Shown one piece after another: positions 1 to 10,939 of a stretch of DNA of 64,000 nt (the first letter of the stretch is position 1; the number at the start of each line of letters is the position of its first letter). Location of the stretch: assembly GCA_030686995.1 (NCBI GenBank), contig CM060695.1:98980871-99044870 (forward strand), written 5' to 3'. The notes under the pieces were generated by a model. It was not told where the DNA came from. It did not search any database and was given only the letters and a program-made list of their open reading frames with translations. A program made the translations under genes and the position numbers. This stretch comes from Artemisia argyi (taxonomy: Eukaryota; Streptophyta; Magnoliopsida; Asterales; Asteraceae).

Positions 1-140
1 AGAATTTAAATTGGTTAAATATAATTTATAAATAATTTAAATTAAATAAAAATTATTTTTATGATTTATAAATGATTTAAACAAATTAAAAATAATTAAA
101 AATGATTTTAAAGAACTAAAATTCATTTAAAATTATAAAA
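1..140. repeat. AT-rich low-complexity DNA
   Basis: This stretch is almost pure A/T, with recurring AATTTAAAT and AATGATTTAAA words and no coding signal. It abuts the first viral-like sequence. AT-rich simple DNA often borders integrated plant pararetroviruses, so it may be the flank of the viral insertion or viral intergenic DNA. The window edge prevents a decision. Confidence 0.5.
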
Positions 141-389
141 ATGATTGAAAATGATAATCGTTTAAAAACTGAAAAATACATGATAGAATTACAAAAAACT
201 ATTATTTTTTATCGAGAAAAAATATTATCGGAGTTAAAAATTTTAAAGATTTTGTTAATACGTCTACTCACCATAAAGAAAAAAGTAAAGAAACAATTGA
301 TTTTTTCTACTAATACATTGTTTACTTCAACAACTCTTTTGTTAATACGTCTACTCACCATGGATTCTGATTTTGAAAGTTATATATAG
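141..389 (+). pseudogene. Viral-like lysine-rich leader ORF fragment
   Basis: This 82-codon open frame is rich in Lys, Ile and Leu, and its first 40 residues look helical. The DNA contains a 22-bp direct repeat (252-273 and 339-360, beginning TTGTTAATACG) that flanks an 87-bp step. The downstream end runs into the sequence that begins coat-protein unit 1, at the codons for a DSDFE-like segment. It is probably a scrap of the viral ORF upstream of CP. I cannot name a homologue, and it could be chance open frame in AT-rich DNA. Confidence 0.3.
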
Positions 390-924
390 AGCTGTAGAAG
401 CATTGCGATTAGAATTATTAAAGACACTGCCACTGTTAAAAAATATTCTACTGCTTTGTTAAGATTACAACTGTGATATGTGAGAAACAAATAGGTATAT
501 TTGTGTATTCCAAGATTATTATTACCATATATGTTGTGGTAATCCTAAAATGCCAACTATGATTGGATGTGATAGCTCATACTATTATTGCCACAAAGAA
601 GGACATTATGCTAACAAATGCCCAGAAAAGTTTAATAAAAACTCAGTTTTTAGAAATTGATGAAGATATTGAAAAAATAATTGACAATTGTAATTTTATA
701 CCAATTAAAAGTTTTCAAGACATAAATTTAGATGAAAGTATTTTTGTAATAAGTATTTTTGTAATAAGTGAGTTCTTCTGAATTACAAATGGTCTTTTAG
801 TAATGGATTTTCCAGAAGAACAATTGGAAAGTATAAACAAGAGATTTTGATAGATAAGAAAAAGTTAAAACAAATACAACATAAAAACTTTTCTTTATCT
901 AATCATGCAGGATTTAAAGTAAAA
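361..924 (+). pseudogene. Viral coat-protein unit 1, internally deleted
   Basis: Compared with unit 3, this copy keeps the start of the coat region (DSDFE segment, about 361), then jumps to the middle domain (about 390-520), the segment before the basic region (530-585) and the zinc knuckle (588-630). At least three internal deletions separate these parts. The knuckle reads CHKEGHYANKCPE, but the deletion removed the first cysteine of the CX2CX4HX4C motif. An acidic linker follows, ending in the sequence that precedes movement protein in unit 3. The junction with unit 2 lies near 924. The knuckle is the usual caulimovirid coat-protein feature. The copy is non-functional. Confidence 0.6.
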
Positions 925-1546
925 ATGAGTATGGATTCAGATATTGAAAATTATATACCACCAATATAGATAGCTTGGTCACTAAAATTGGAGAAATAGA
1001 TATGAATGATAATTTTGTAAATTTAAAAAGAGAAATTAAGCAAGAAAATTATGTGCCAAATGTAAATAATATACTTAGCACTAGAACAAACAAATGCATT
1101 TGCTAAGCCTACTGAAGGATATACTGCTATAAAGACAACCATTAAAAAGGAAAAGAACGAAAAATATAAACCATATGAAAGTATAAACCATATGAAAGTA
1201 TGAAAAATAAGCCTATTAACCCATTTGGAATATATTTATATCTTGATTGTTTTAACAATACTGACGAAGCTATTGATAAATGGGAAACTGCCCTTAGGAT
1301 AGCTGTCACAATAAATAAAATGGATATAGATATCTTAAAAGGATTTTTACAAAGAACTTTATTAAATAGCGCTTAGATTTCGAAAATTATGTACCACCAG
1401 ATATAGATAGCTTGGCCACTAAAAAAGAGAAATTAAACAAGAAAATTATGTGCCGAATGTAAATGATATAACGGTAACAAATGCATTTGCTAGGCTTACT
1501 GAAGGATATGCGCTTCTACTATATCAACGGTACTTGAACTGTTAGA

Positions 1547-1704
1547 TAATCATAGTGGATGATAACATCACTGTTCCCACCCTTATTGCAGACCCGTCCT
1601 TATTTATTTTTCTTGATATGTTTGTAGGATAAATAGAGATAAAATGAAATCTATTGTAAGGTCCCCATTAGACACTGAAATTTTGTCTGCTATATTTATT
1701 TATA
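1547..1704. repeat. Unclassified inserted repeat, copy 1
   Basis: This non-coding segment interrupts coat-protein unit 2. It begins TCATAGTGGATGATAACATC, passes through CCTTATTTATTTTTCTT and ends near a TCTGCTATATTTATTTAT stretch. A second copy with different gaps lies at 1965-2150. It has no viral coding similarity that I can see. It could be part of an LTR, a SINE body or the viral intergenic promoter region. Confidence 0.5.
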
Positions 1705-1964
1705 TGAAAGTATGAAAAATGAGCCTATTAACCCATTTGGAATATATTTAGATCTTTAAGAATACTGAAGAAGCTATTAATACTATTAATAAATGGGAAA
1801 CTGCAACTGTCGCAGTAAATAAAATGGATAGACATCTTAACAGGATTTTTAGAAAGAACTTTCTTAAATAGCGCTTTAAGATTTTGGCAAAATATTACCC
1901 CAGAAACAAGAAAAACTAGAAAAACTATATCTGAAAGTGATTATAATCTATCTAATAAAATCAT

Positions 1965-2150
1965 AGTGGATGATAACATCAATGTTCCCACCCTATTGTA
2001 GAACCGTACATGAGATTTTCACCTCTGGCTCCTCAAAGGTCACAAATAAATCTAAGGACCCGCCCTTATTTATTTTTCTTGGTATGTTTGGAGGATAAAT
2101 AGAGATAAAATGAAATCTATTGTAAGGTCCTCTGTCTGCTATATTTATTT
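1965..2150. repeat. Unclassified inserted repeat, copy 2
   Basis: This is the second copy of the sequence at 1547-1704. It carries about 50 bp that copy 1 lacks (GAGATTTTCACCTCTGGCTC and following) and lacks about 19 bp that copy 1 has. Matching blocks are near-identical by eye. Complementary gaps in the two copies suggest independent deletions after duplication of a longer ancestor. Confidence 0.5.
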
Positions 2151-2163
2151 ATACGCTTGCTAT

Positions 2164-2235
2164 AAAGACAACCATTACTCCCCTTTAACCATAAAAAATA
2201 AATAAATAAAAAAAAAAAGAAAAAAGACAACCATT
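2164..2235 (+). mobile_element. Extremely 5'-truncated LINE or SINE tail with 13-bp TSD
   Basis: The insert 2177-2222 (ACTCCCCTTTAACC plus an A-rich tail) lies between perfect direct repeats AAAGACAACCATT at 2164-2176 and 2223-2235. The uninterrupted viral sequence occurs in other units, so this is a clean insertion. A target duplication plus poly(A) means target-primed reverse transcription. The 14 bp of body match the 3' end of the 1.8-kb retroposon ending at 57296. Confidence 0.75.
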
Positions 2236-3046
2236 AAAAAAGGAGTTAAAGTAAAAGACGAAAAGAACGAAAAATATAAACCATATGAAAGTATGAAAAA
2301 TGAGCCTATTAACCCATTTGGAATATATTTAGATCTTTAACACATACTTTAGGAAAAAGGTTACACATTTAAGAGATAGCTGAGTGAATGGTGTGGAGAT
2401 GACATTTTAGATAAAATGAATAAAGGGTTAAAGAAAAGAACATTATTATGTTGTGGTAATCCTAAAATGCCAACTATGATTAGATGTGATAACTCATACT
2501 ATTATGGAAAAGATAAAAAAGAAATATAAGAAAAAGACCCATTATAAAAAGAGAGATTTTAGAAAGAGGAAAATAAAATATTTTAAAAATAGATATGAAA
2601 ACACTTTCAAACCCACTTTTAGAAAAACATGTCCTAAGACTTGTAAATGTTTTTACTCCTACAAAGAATGACATTATGGTAACAAATGCCCTGAAAAGAT
2701 TAATAAAAACTTAAAGTTTTTTGAAATTGATGAAGATTTTGAAAAAATTATTGATAATGGTGATTTTATACCAATTAAAAGTTTTCAAGACCAGAAGAAA
2801 GTATTTTTATAATAACTGAAACTGCGTATACTTCTTTAGAATTAATAAATCAGATTTGCAAATTACAAATGGTCTTCCAATAATGGATTCTCAAAAAGAA
2901 CAATTTGGAGAGTATAAACATGAGATTTCGATAGATAAGAAAAAGTTAAAACAAATACATGAAAACTTTTTTTTTATCTAATCATGCAGGATTTAAAGTA
3001 AATACGTTATTCTTTAAAAATACCAAAAGGTTATAAAGACTATTAA

Positions 3047-4650
3047 AAATGAGTATTGATTCTGATTTTGAAAATTATATACCACCAGATATAGATAGCT
3101 TGGTCACTAAAATTGGAGAAATAGATATGAATGATAATTTTGTAAATTTAGGGTATGTTTGGCGAAAGTAATTGTTGCTGGAACCGGAGATGGTGTTGGA
3201 GATGGTGCTGGTGCTAGAGATTATAAAAACAGATTATTTTTATAAGCCACATGAAGTAACATTTGGTTTTAAAAGATTATGGAAGACTATTTTTTTTAGA
3301 ATCTATTATAAGTTATGTCGGCCAAACAAATATTATTTTTTAAATAGTTATTTTATGAAAAAATAAGCATAATCTCTCAACAATCTTGTGTGCCAAACAT
3401 AAAAAAGAGATATTAAGCAAGAAAATTATGTGCCAAATGTAAATGATATACCTAGCGCTAGTAATTCAACAACGGTAACAAACACATTTGAAGGATATGC
3501 AATAAAGATAACCATTAAAAAAGGAGATAAAGTAAAAGACGAAAAGAACGAAAAATATAACCATATGAAAGTATGAAAAAAGAGTCTATTAGCCCATTTG
3601 GAATATATTTAGATCTTGATTGTTTTAACAATATTGAAGAAGCCATTGATAAATGTGAAACTGCCCTTAGGACAGCTGTCGCAATAAATAAAATGGATAT
3701 CTTAAAAGGATTTTTAGAAAGAATTTTATTAAATAGCGCTTTAAGATTTTGGCAAAATATTACCCCAGAAAAACTATATTTGAAAGTGATTATAATCTAG
3801 CTAATATAATTACTAGAGTTGTAGAAGCGATTAGAATTCTATGGCAAAGGAAATATTATTAAAGACATTTCCACGGTTCAAAAATATTCTACTGCTTTGT
3901 TAAGATTACAACTATGTGATATGTGTGAAATAGATAGGTATATTTGTGTATTCCAAGATTATTATTACCATATATATAATCAAATCCCAAATACCGAAAG
4001 TTATTTGCCTCTATATTTTGCCAAGATACGTGACCCTTGGAGAATAAATTAATAGATACTTATAAACCCAGTACAACATATACTTTAGGAAAAAGGTTAC
4101 ACATTTAAGAGATAAGCTGAGTGAATGGTGTGGAGATGCCATTTTAGATAAAATGAATAAAGGGTTAAAGAAAAGAACATCATTATGTTGTGGTAATCCT
4201 AAAATGCTAACTATGATTGGATGTGATAGCTCATACTACTATAGAAAAGATAAAAAAGAAATATATGAAAAAGACCCATTTTAAAAAGAGAGATTTTAGA
4301 AAGAGGAAAATAAAATATTTTAAAAATAGAGGATATAAAAACACTTTCAAAACCACTTTCAAAAGAAAAACATGTCCTAAGACTTGTAAATGTTTTTACT
4401 GCTACAAAGAATGACATTATGCTAACAAATGCCCTGGAAAGATTAATAAAATCTTAAATTTTTTTGAAATTGATAAAGATACTGAAAAAATATTTGATAA
4501 TGATGGTTTTATACCAATTAAAAGTTTTCAAGACGTAGATTCAGAAGAAAGTATTTTTGTAATAACTGAAACTGCATATACTTCTTTAGGATGAATAAAT
4601 AAGATTTGCAAATTACAAATGGTCTTCCAATAATGGATTCTCAAAAAGAA
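3047..4650 (+). pseudogene. Viral coat-protein unit 3, most complete copy
   Basis: Coding blocks in order: the DSDFENYIPP start (about 3056), the region after the MITE (3403-3560), FGIYLDLDCFNN (about 3598), the RFWQNITPE block (about 3745), CEIDRYICVFQDYYYH (about 3925), a Lys/Arg-rich tract (4240-4360) and a zinc knuckle with CFYCYKE (4397-4435) whose Gly before His has become a stop. An acidic linker (about 4460-4600) leads into movement protein. The basic tract plus knuckle is the RNA-binding end of caulimovirid coat proteins. Several frame changes and stops make it a pseudogene. This unit is the reference for judging what the other two lost. Confidence 0.68.
3151..3402. mobile_element. 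MITE-like insertion in coat-protein unit 3
   Basis: About 250 bp absent from the corresponding site in unit 2 (near 1020-1026). The ends carry an inverted TATGTTTGGC (3154-3163 and, reversed, 3392-3401). The interior is T/A-rich and non-coding; the open frame at 3172-3366 lies wholly inside and is spurious. The left flank is TTTA and the right flank is A-rich, so the target duplication is unclear. PIF/Harbinger or hAT origin is possible. Confidence 0.6.
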
Positions 4651-5770
4651 CAATTTGGAAAGTATAAAATGGGTATAAGTCCTAGAAACCATCACCTTAA
4701 CTATGGACTAAATATTCAAGAAAGAGCTTTAGATATAAATATAACTTCCAATAAAGTTATGATACCTTTGTTATCTAAAAAGGATATTCAGAATAAGCTT
4801 CAAAAAGTAAAGCCCGAAACTAGAAATACTTTAGGATGGGTACACAATAGAGAAGAAGCTTGCTTGGGTATCTTTCGTGGGAATTTACAATATGGAAAAT
4901 TAAAGTTTAATGTATACACGAGAATTTCATGTCATACAAGATAAAGATTTTGATAAAACTTTGAGTTTATTACAAGATTTTAAAACGAGAGATTTCTTTA
5001 AACAACAAAATAGACCTTATTCGATATGTGATGCCATCTCATATGCTCTTTCAAACACTCATCATTCTGAGTGTTTTACCATAATAGATGGCATTCATTT
5101 TCCATTTTTATTTAATGATGTATGCCAAGTTCAGGTCCCCACTTTATCTAAAATTGAAGAGATTGATACTAGGCCTTTAAGCTTACATTTACAAGACAAA
5201 ACCTCTTTTATTAAAAAACCAAATGGTCCCTAAACTCACTTTTACCAACGAGGGTGTTTTTAGTAGTTCAAATAGAGAATTATCTATTTCTAATAGATAT
5301 AGAGAAGAAGCTTGTTTGGGTATCTTATGTGGGAATTTACAATATGAAGAATTAAAGTTTAATGTATACCCGAGAATTTCATGTCATACAAAAGATAAAG
5401 ATTTTGATAAAACTTTGAGTTTATTACAAGATTTTAAAAGGAGCGATTTCTTTAAACAACAAAATAGACCTTATTCGATAACTTATGCTATCTCATATGC
5501 TCTTTCTAACACTCATCATTCTGAGTGTTTTACCATAATAGATGTCATCGATTTTCCATTTTTATTTAATGATGTATGCCAAGTTCAGGTTCCCACTTAA
5601 TCTAAAATTGAAGAGATTGATAGGCCTTTAAGCTTACATTTACAAGACAACCCCCTTCTATTAAAAAACCAAATGTTCCTAAACGTACTTTTACCAACGA
5701 GGGTGTTTCTAGTAGTTCAAATAGAGAATTATCTATCACTAATAGATATGATAACACTATAAATGCACAG
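4651..5770 (+). pseudogene. Viral movement protein (30K superfamily) with internal duplication
   Basis: Caulimovirid movement proteins form plasmodesmal tubules through which virions pass between cells. The frame is recognised by an N-terminal PLLSKKDIQNKL segment (about 4765), then GNLQYGKLKFNVY (about 4880), an FDKTLSLLQDFK block and YALSNTHHSE (about 5050). The conserved 30K segment occurs twice because 4849-5300 is followed by a near copy at 5301-5752. The first copy shifts frame near 4910; the second stops at 5598-5600. The region between HLNYGLN and the duplication is shortened relative to family length. The C-terminus runs toward the protease segment, which is cut by the LTR element at 5838. 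Confidence 0.75.
4849..5752 (+). repeat. Tandem duplication, 452-bp period, in movement protein
   Basis: The unit starting AGAGAAGAAGCTTG at 4849 restarts at 5301, and the copies align without large gaps to about 5752. Differences include GGAAAATTAAAG versus GAAGAATTAAAG and loss of three bases near 5620. The copies have diverged by several percent, so the duplication is not recent. It may predate integration or come from rearrangement inside the locus. Confidence 0.85.
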
Positions 5771-5775
5771 ATACG

Positions 5776-5837
5776 ATAAAAAATTATAAAATTCAAGGTG
5801 AATATTTTGATGAAAAAAAGTTTACATGTTTCAATAT
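5776..5837 (+). pseudogene. Viral protease region, upstream part
   Basis: A short open stretch after the movement protein runs in frame up to the target-site duplication AATAT (5833-5837), where an LTR element begins. The same reading frame resumes at 15458 with an aspartic-protease signature. The insertion therefore falls inside a codon run of the viral protease region. It cannot be read as a gene by itself. Confidence 0.55.
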
Positions 5838-6319
5838 TGTAACAACCGTGGTTTTAGCAGGTTAGTTTGACTGATAGTCTTGACTCGGTTGACGTTTGTT
5901 TGGTGTGTATTAGGTGTTTGAAGTGATATATGAGTGATATGGGTGAGTTTTAGAACTAAATCCCTTTGCGTAAATGGATTTTATTGTGATTTGGAAAGTT
6001 TGAAATTTGGGAAAGTTCATTTTGATCACCTCTGTGGTGTAGAAATGACTTGTGTAGTTTTGGTGTTTTTGTGTTTTTGCGTAACGAGTATTCGTTCAAG
6101 TATTTGAGCGTTAACAAGTTACGAGGAGTTTGTTTTTATGAGTTATGTTTCAAAAGAGGGTGGAATTCTATTTTTGGAAACTTTATTTTTGAAAATGATA
6201 TTTTTCCGGTTTGTCGTAAAACTGAGGTTTATCGCGTAAGACGCTAGGATTAGCTACGGGTGTTTATAAAATATGAAAAGTATGAGGTTTTGAGTGTAAT
6301 AAATAAATTTAATAAAAAA

Positions 6320-6322
<3 letters not shown>

Positions 6323-6373
<51 letters not shown>
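6323..6373. repeat. (AT)n microsatellite in 5' LTR of element 1
   Basis: About 25 AT units. The matching place in the 3' LTR (13419-13518) has a longer AT run followed by GT units, so the tract changed after insertion. Confidence 0.98.
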
Positions 6374-6376
<3 letters not shown>

Positions 6377-7225
6377 CGATTTAGGGGATAAGGGGGAAAA
6401 ATGAAACCCAATTTGAGTCCAAATATGACTCTTAGGCCCAAGGATTATCCATAATTAATATATATACCAAACCAAACACCCCTAAAACGTTTTTTCCTGC
6501 TATTAGAGTCGACACAAGGGGGATCCAAGAATAAAAAATTAGGGTTTCATAATTGTCTAACAATAATCAAGAATCAAGGTAAAATCTTTAACCCTTATGT
6601 GTAATTAATTAATTATTGTTATGATTCATGTAATAATTAATATGATGGATTAGGGTTTGTGTTAACTTCTGTAAATTAATGTTATTTAACATGTTGGGAT
6701 CAATTAATGATAATAGTATGATGATTGGTTAAGAGAATTGAACGTAAAACATGCTAGTTATTGAGTTAGGGTTTGGACAGATTTGTTAGGCTGTAAAGAT
6801 GTGAGTGTAAATAACAGATGGTGATGAGTCAGGTCACGAATTTTAGGTCTAAATTGAAGTACAATGAAAGAGCTTTCCAAAAAGTCCAGCCACGATTGAT
6901 TTCAAGGTCGGGAAGTTGGTCTTTTGATTTTTCTTTGTTAAGGTGTTAAAGCTGTCAAACCGGGACAGATTTTGGGTAAAAGTTTGAGGGTGTCATGTGG
7001 TTGTAAAAGTGGTATTTTGACTTGGCCTTCTGGAATAGTTAAGTTTTAGGTTATATTAGACTACCACGGAAAGGATTCGCGATAAAAACTTGTGGAAGTA
7101 ATTATTAAAAATCAAAACTTTTTGGTGTGCGTTCAGATCCGAATTAGAGTAGTTGACAAGTTTGAATTTCTTATGAGTATTTGTGTGTGTTATTGGTCCA
7201 TGGCCTTCTGGGATTAGCTTCTATG

Positions 7226-7412
7226 CTTATGAGCAATGTTGCAAAAATCGTGAATCGGTCCAGAGGCGGTCGAGGGCCGATTAGCGATTTTTGACCGATT
7301 AATCGGCCGATTTTCTTGACTCGGCCGATTACCTTGGAAATCCCTCCAAGTTCCAGGGCCGATTACCGATTAATCGGCCGATTCGGCCGATTTTTGCAAC
7401 ACTGCTTATGAG
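7226..7412. mobile_element. hAT-like MITE in 5' LTR
   Basis: A 171-bp insert (7234-7404) is present in the 5' LTR and absent from the 3' LTR (near 14323). Direct repeats CTTATGAG (7226-7233, 7405-7412) are 8 bp, the hAT target length. The termini are CAATGTTGCAAAAATCG and, on the other strand, CAGTGTTGCAAAAATCG. The interior repeats CCGATTAATCGG palindromes. It has no coding capacity, so it must have been moved by a transposase encoded elsewhere. Confidence 0.88.
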
Positions 7413-7880
7413 AGGCCATGGTGAATTTTTGGTGTGAGTTGTTGAGCTTTATTTGTCGTGATTTCATGTGAGTGAATGTACTCAAAAATTCCGCGTTTTC
7501 TGAGTTTTAGAGTGCAAGGGATTTAGTGAGTATTAAGTTATGGTAGTGGTTAGTGTGGTGTCTAGGAGATCCATGGTGGGTCATATGAGTCTTAAACATC
7601 TATCATATGTGTATTACATGAGTTGTAGCTTTTAGCTTGACCTTGTGTAATGTGGATTATTTTTGTGTGTTTTAGATTGTGAATTGTTTTGTGGAAGCTG
7701 CGGAGTTTAAGGTGAGTTCATAGTCCCATATTTTTACTTTGTTTTAAACTTGGGATGGGAATGATGTTTGTCTTAAATGATTTGATTTACTGAGATTATG
7801 TGTGTGGTATTAAAGAGTTTGGACTTATAATGTTATCGTATGCATGCTATGCGTGATTATTTGCTTGTGTGGATGTTTAT

Positions 7881-8007
7881 GGGATCCAATTAGGAGGATG
7901 TTATCCTGTTACTCGCGCATGCGACCTAATTGATGTTTGATATGGTTGATGGGATCCAATTAGGAGGATGTTTATCCTGTTACTCGCGCATGCAACCTAA
8001 TTGATGT
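7881..8007 (+). repeat. Two-copy 70-bp tandem repeat in LTR
   Basis: GGGATCCAATTAGGAGGATG starts at 7881 and again at 7951. The same pair occurs in the 3' LTR at 14794 and 14864, so the duplication predates the insertion and is part of the family's LTR. Confidence 0.9.
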
Positions 8008-8549
8008 TTATGGGGTCGGAGGACACGAGCCGTCCTAATGGTTGCTTTATGAGTGATGTTGCCTTTGCGTGTGGATATTGATTTGCAAATGCATGTAGCT
8101 ATATGTAACCTATAATTATTTGTCCAGCTATATTTTGTAATCACAGTGAATTCGGTTGCCTTGTGTGTTGAGTCTCAAACCTATGAATCTCACCAACGTT
8201 ATGTTGACATTTTAAGCATCATTTTCACGTGAGCATTCTAAGGCCAAAGTTGAGGGCAGCAATTAGGCGAGACTTAGTTGCATGGAGACTTACTTATGTT
8301 TTGGGATTTGATTTTATTTGGATTTGGATATAATACATTTATGTTTTATGTTTGGTACTTTCAAATTTATTGAAGATACCTTTTGGATTTTGTTTTGGTT
8401 ATTTATCTTTGGGTATTGTTACAACACTGTGTGTTGGTACATTACTCTATTTATGTGCATGTAGTTGTTCTCTATGTTGACACCATGTGTTGTGATGATA
8501 TCCATAAAGTTACACCCGCGCGTTTCCGCCGTGGCGGGGTGTGACAGAT

Positions 8550-8561
8550 TGGTATCAGAGC
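8550..8561 (+). promoter_or_regulatory. Primer-binding site, element 1
   Basis: TGGTATCAGAGC lies 3 nt after the 5' LTR and complements the 3' end of plant initiator tRNA-Met, the usual primer for Tekay/Del-type elements. Confidence 0.93.
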
Positions 8562-10930
8562 CAGGTTATAGAGAATTAGGCGGTTGGACCTAGAACCTAG
8601 GAGTCCCTCATATAGTTACATTTAGGACCTATGTGTAAGTATAGTATTTTATATGTCTATTTTCCTATATTTATGAGATGTTTTATTGAGTTTTGGACGT
8701 CTATTCTATTCTATATACGTAGTATTATATATATCGACTTTATTATATCGTCTTTCGCGCGTAAGATGCTTCATTGGACAACCGTTGTCGCTATCGGATG
8801 CGAGAGAGGTGGTAGGATGAAGCAGACTAAACGCAGAATCCGAGTTTCCGATATCATGTATCCATGTTCGGACAAGGAGAGGACGTTTATGGAAACGTTG
8901 GTGGAGAAGAAGTGGTGAGGTTTGGAACCACGGTGACTTCTAGAGATGGAGCCATTACCAAATACCCTTGGTAGTGTCCTCACTTCACATAGGAAGGAGA
9001 GGTGGTTTAGTCTAAACATCGTGATTTGTATGCGCTTGTGAATCATGTGGAATTGGAAGAAAAGAATAGAGATGGTTTTGCATGTTGTCGACTACCTCAA
9101 CTTGTAGGAAACATGAATGGGTGGTTGAGTAAAGATGAAAGGGAGTTAGGATGGAATGGTGTGGATTCGGATCTAGATTCCACAGCGAGTAGTAAGTTGA
9201 ATTGATCTAAGTGGGGAAATAAGTGCGAGAGTAGAGTTTGAGCCATTGTGCAACGCCTTTTGTTTTGTGTTATGTTTTGGAATTCGTATATTGTCTTTTC
9301 CCGTCTGGAGCCATGTTGGAGCGTGATTACTCTTGGATATTGGATCGACCTTATCAAAGTGATTTTGATTATAGAGTTTACGTGATCGTTGGAAATTGTT
9401 CCATGCGAGATGAGTGTTTGCGACGTCTCTTGTTTTTGTTTGTATGATTGTTTGCATGATGTGCTTTCATAGGAGGGAGTACACTTATGAAAGGGGGCAT
9501 AGATAATTATGGTGGCCAACATAATTATACATGCGTCACAACACAAGTGGACTTGCAAGTATGATAGCATGGATTGCATGGGGTATTAGGTGCTATGTGA
9601 TATATGTGCGCTATCATTGAGATGTGTGGTTTTGGAAGTAAGTATGCGTGTGGAATAGGCTTATAACTATGGTCGCGAACATAATTATAAGGGTATCACG
9701 CATGTGGACTTGTGACCATTATCGCATTGATTGATGTTTGTTTTTATATGTTGTGGTAGATGGTATGTGATATCATGTTGGTGATGGCTGTATGGTTAGA
9801 GAAGTATTCTCTTAACCGTTTGGGCAGTCGTTATATGTTGGGGTGTGTAGGTGGTAAGATTCCATCCTACCTATCATATGTTGATATCTCAATTATCGGT
9901 GGGTACTTATGTTGTGATATTTAAGTTGATTCGTTTGCTGGACTCTTCGTTTGTATACCTAATTCTTTGGTTGGCATTCCTATTCGTACCATGATGGTAC
10001 ATATGCCATATTCTTTCTATTCGACGTCGTGATAGGCGTTGGGTAATCGAATTCGTTTTGTTGGATACTGGTTCGTTTCTTTGGGTATTCCATACATTCG
10101 TTCCTCGGATGAATGTTATACAACTCTTCAAGTATTGTTGGTCCGTGACGAGTTGGTGTGGATATTTGATCCCTCATCTACACACACCAATTGAATTTTG
10201 TGACATGTTTTTGTGACCTGTTAGTATCGGTGTTTTTCTATGATTTTGGTTTGATTGTTGTATGAATGAGTCTTTGCGTTCTTCGTTTGGTTTGCAATGT
10301 ATTTGCGTGAGTGTTCACTGGTATGAATTCGTTTGAGGATTATTTTGATTACGGAATTCTTCAATGTCTTTCGCATTCGATTAAGAGGTTGTGTTAGAGT
10401 CTTTATGGTATTTTACAAATTCGTTTTGGGTATTTCAAGGTCGTTTGATGGAAACTAATATTTTTATGGGAAATGAAGTGTGAAAAAAAAATGGTGTTCA
10501 TTTGTTTTTGGGAAAGTAGAGTACGGGAATAAGAACTGTCTATGGTTCTCATTTACCAAACTTGTTATGTATTTGATTCATCGAGTGTTTCTTTCGTTGA
10601 GGTACGTTTGTGGATGTTTTATAGGTACGTGTATTTTATATTTTCTTTGTATGGATGTTCATGAACATTTTATCCGTGTCTACTTTTATTGGGGGAAAAT
10701 TTCTCATTGTGTTTTCTAGCTTTGATTTTGATGTTCGTTACTTCGTTGGTCGGTAATTCGTACCCCTTTTGAGTTCGTTGATATACGTTTTAGTTCGAGC
10801 GGTTTCATGGTTCGCGTCGTTTACTTAGGATAAATTATTGTTTTGATTATCGATTTGTTCGTCGAAGAGGAAGAGGGTGTTTGCCAAGTTGTTCAAGTGA
10901 GAGGTTTAGCTTCAAGATGTACGTTCTTCG
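8562..10930 (+). pseudogene. Decayed gag/protease/RT interval of element 1
   Basis: Between the PBS and the first recognisable pol remnant there are 2.4 kb with only short open frames on both strands and no clear Gag, zinc knuckle, protease or RT motif. By position it should hold gag, PR and RT. Either those genes were replaced or they have mutated past recognition. Open frames at 8631-8918, 9097-9579 (minus) and 10480-10719 carry no family signature and are not called as genes. Confidence 0.5.
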
Positions 10931-10939
10931 GATTGCGTG

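Larger units (their letters stand above)
925..3046 (+). pseudogene. Viral coat-protein unit 2, rearranged and interrupted
   Basis: This unit begins with a DSDIENYIPP segment near 934, continues through the FGIYLYLDCFNN region (about 1222), repeats parts of both (1378 and 1730), and resumes at the conserved LGKRLHI-type stretch (2350). It then has the Lys/Arg-rich tract (2510-2630), a zinc knuckle (about 2648-2692) and an acidic linker to 2990. Stretches are duplicated, deleted and invaded by a non-viral repeat (two partial copies) and a tiny truncated LINE. A stop replaces the residue before the knuckle His. Its tail, ending near 3046, joins directly to the start of unit 3, a head-to-tail order that a single viral genome would not have. 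Confidence 0.6.
5838..8546 (+). repeat. 5' LTR of element 1
   Basis: It is 2709 bp and begins TGTAACAACC and ends GGTGTGACA. It contains an (AT)n tract, a 171-bp hAT-like insertion and a two-copy 70-bp tandem repeat. The open frames inside it (6050, 8631 region) are not genes. Confidence 0.95.

Noticed and set aside
3172..3366. 64-codon open frame
   Set aside because: It is wholly inside the MITE-like insertion 3151-3402.
7225..7412. Mutator-type reading of the MITE (9-bp repeat GCTTATGAG)
   Set aside because: If the last G belongs to the element, both ends read CA[A/G]TGTTGC and the repeat is 8 bp, which fits hAT better; 9 bp is not excluded.
9097..9579. 160-codon minus-strand open frame
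   Set aside because: It lies in the decayed interior of a + strand element; composition and lack of motifs indicate an antisense shadow.
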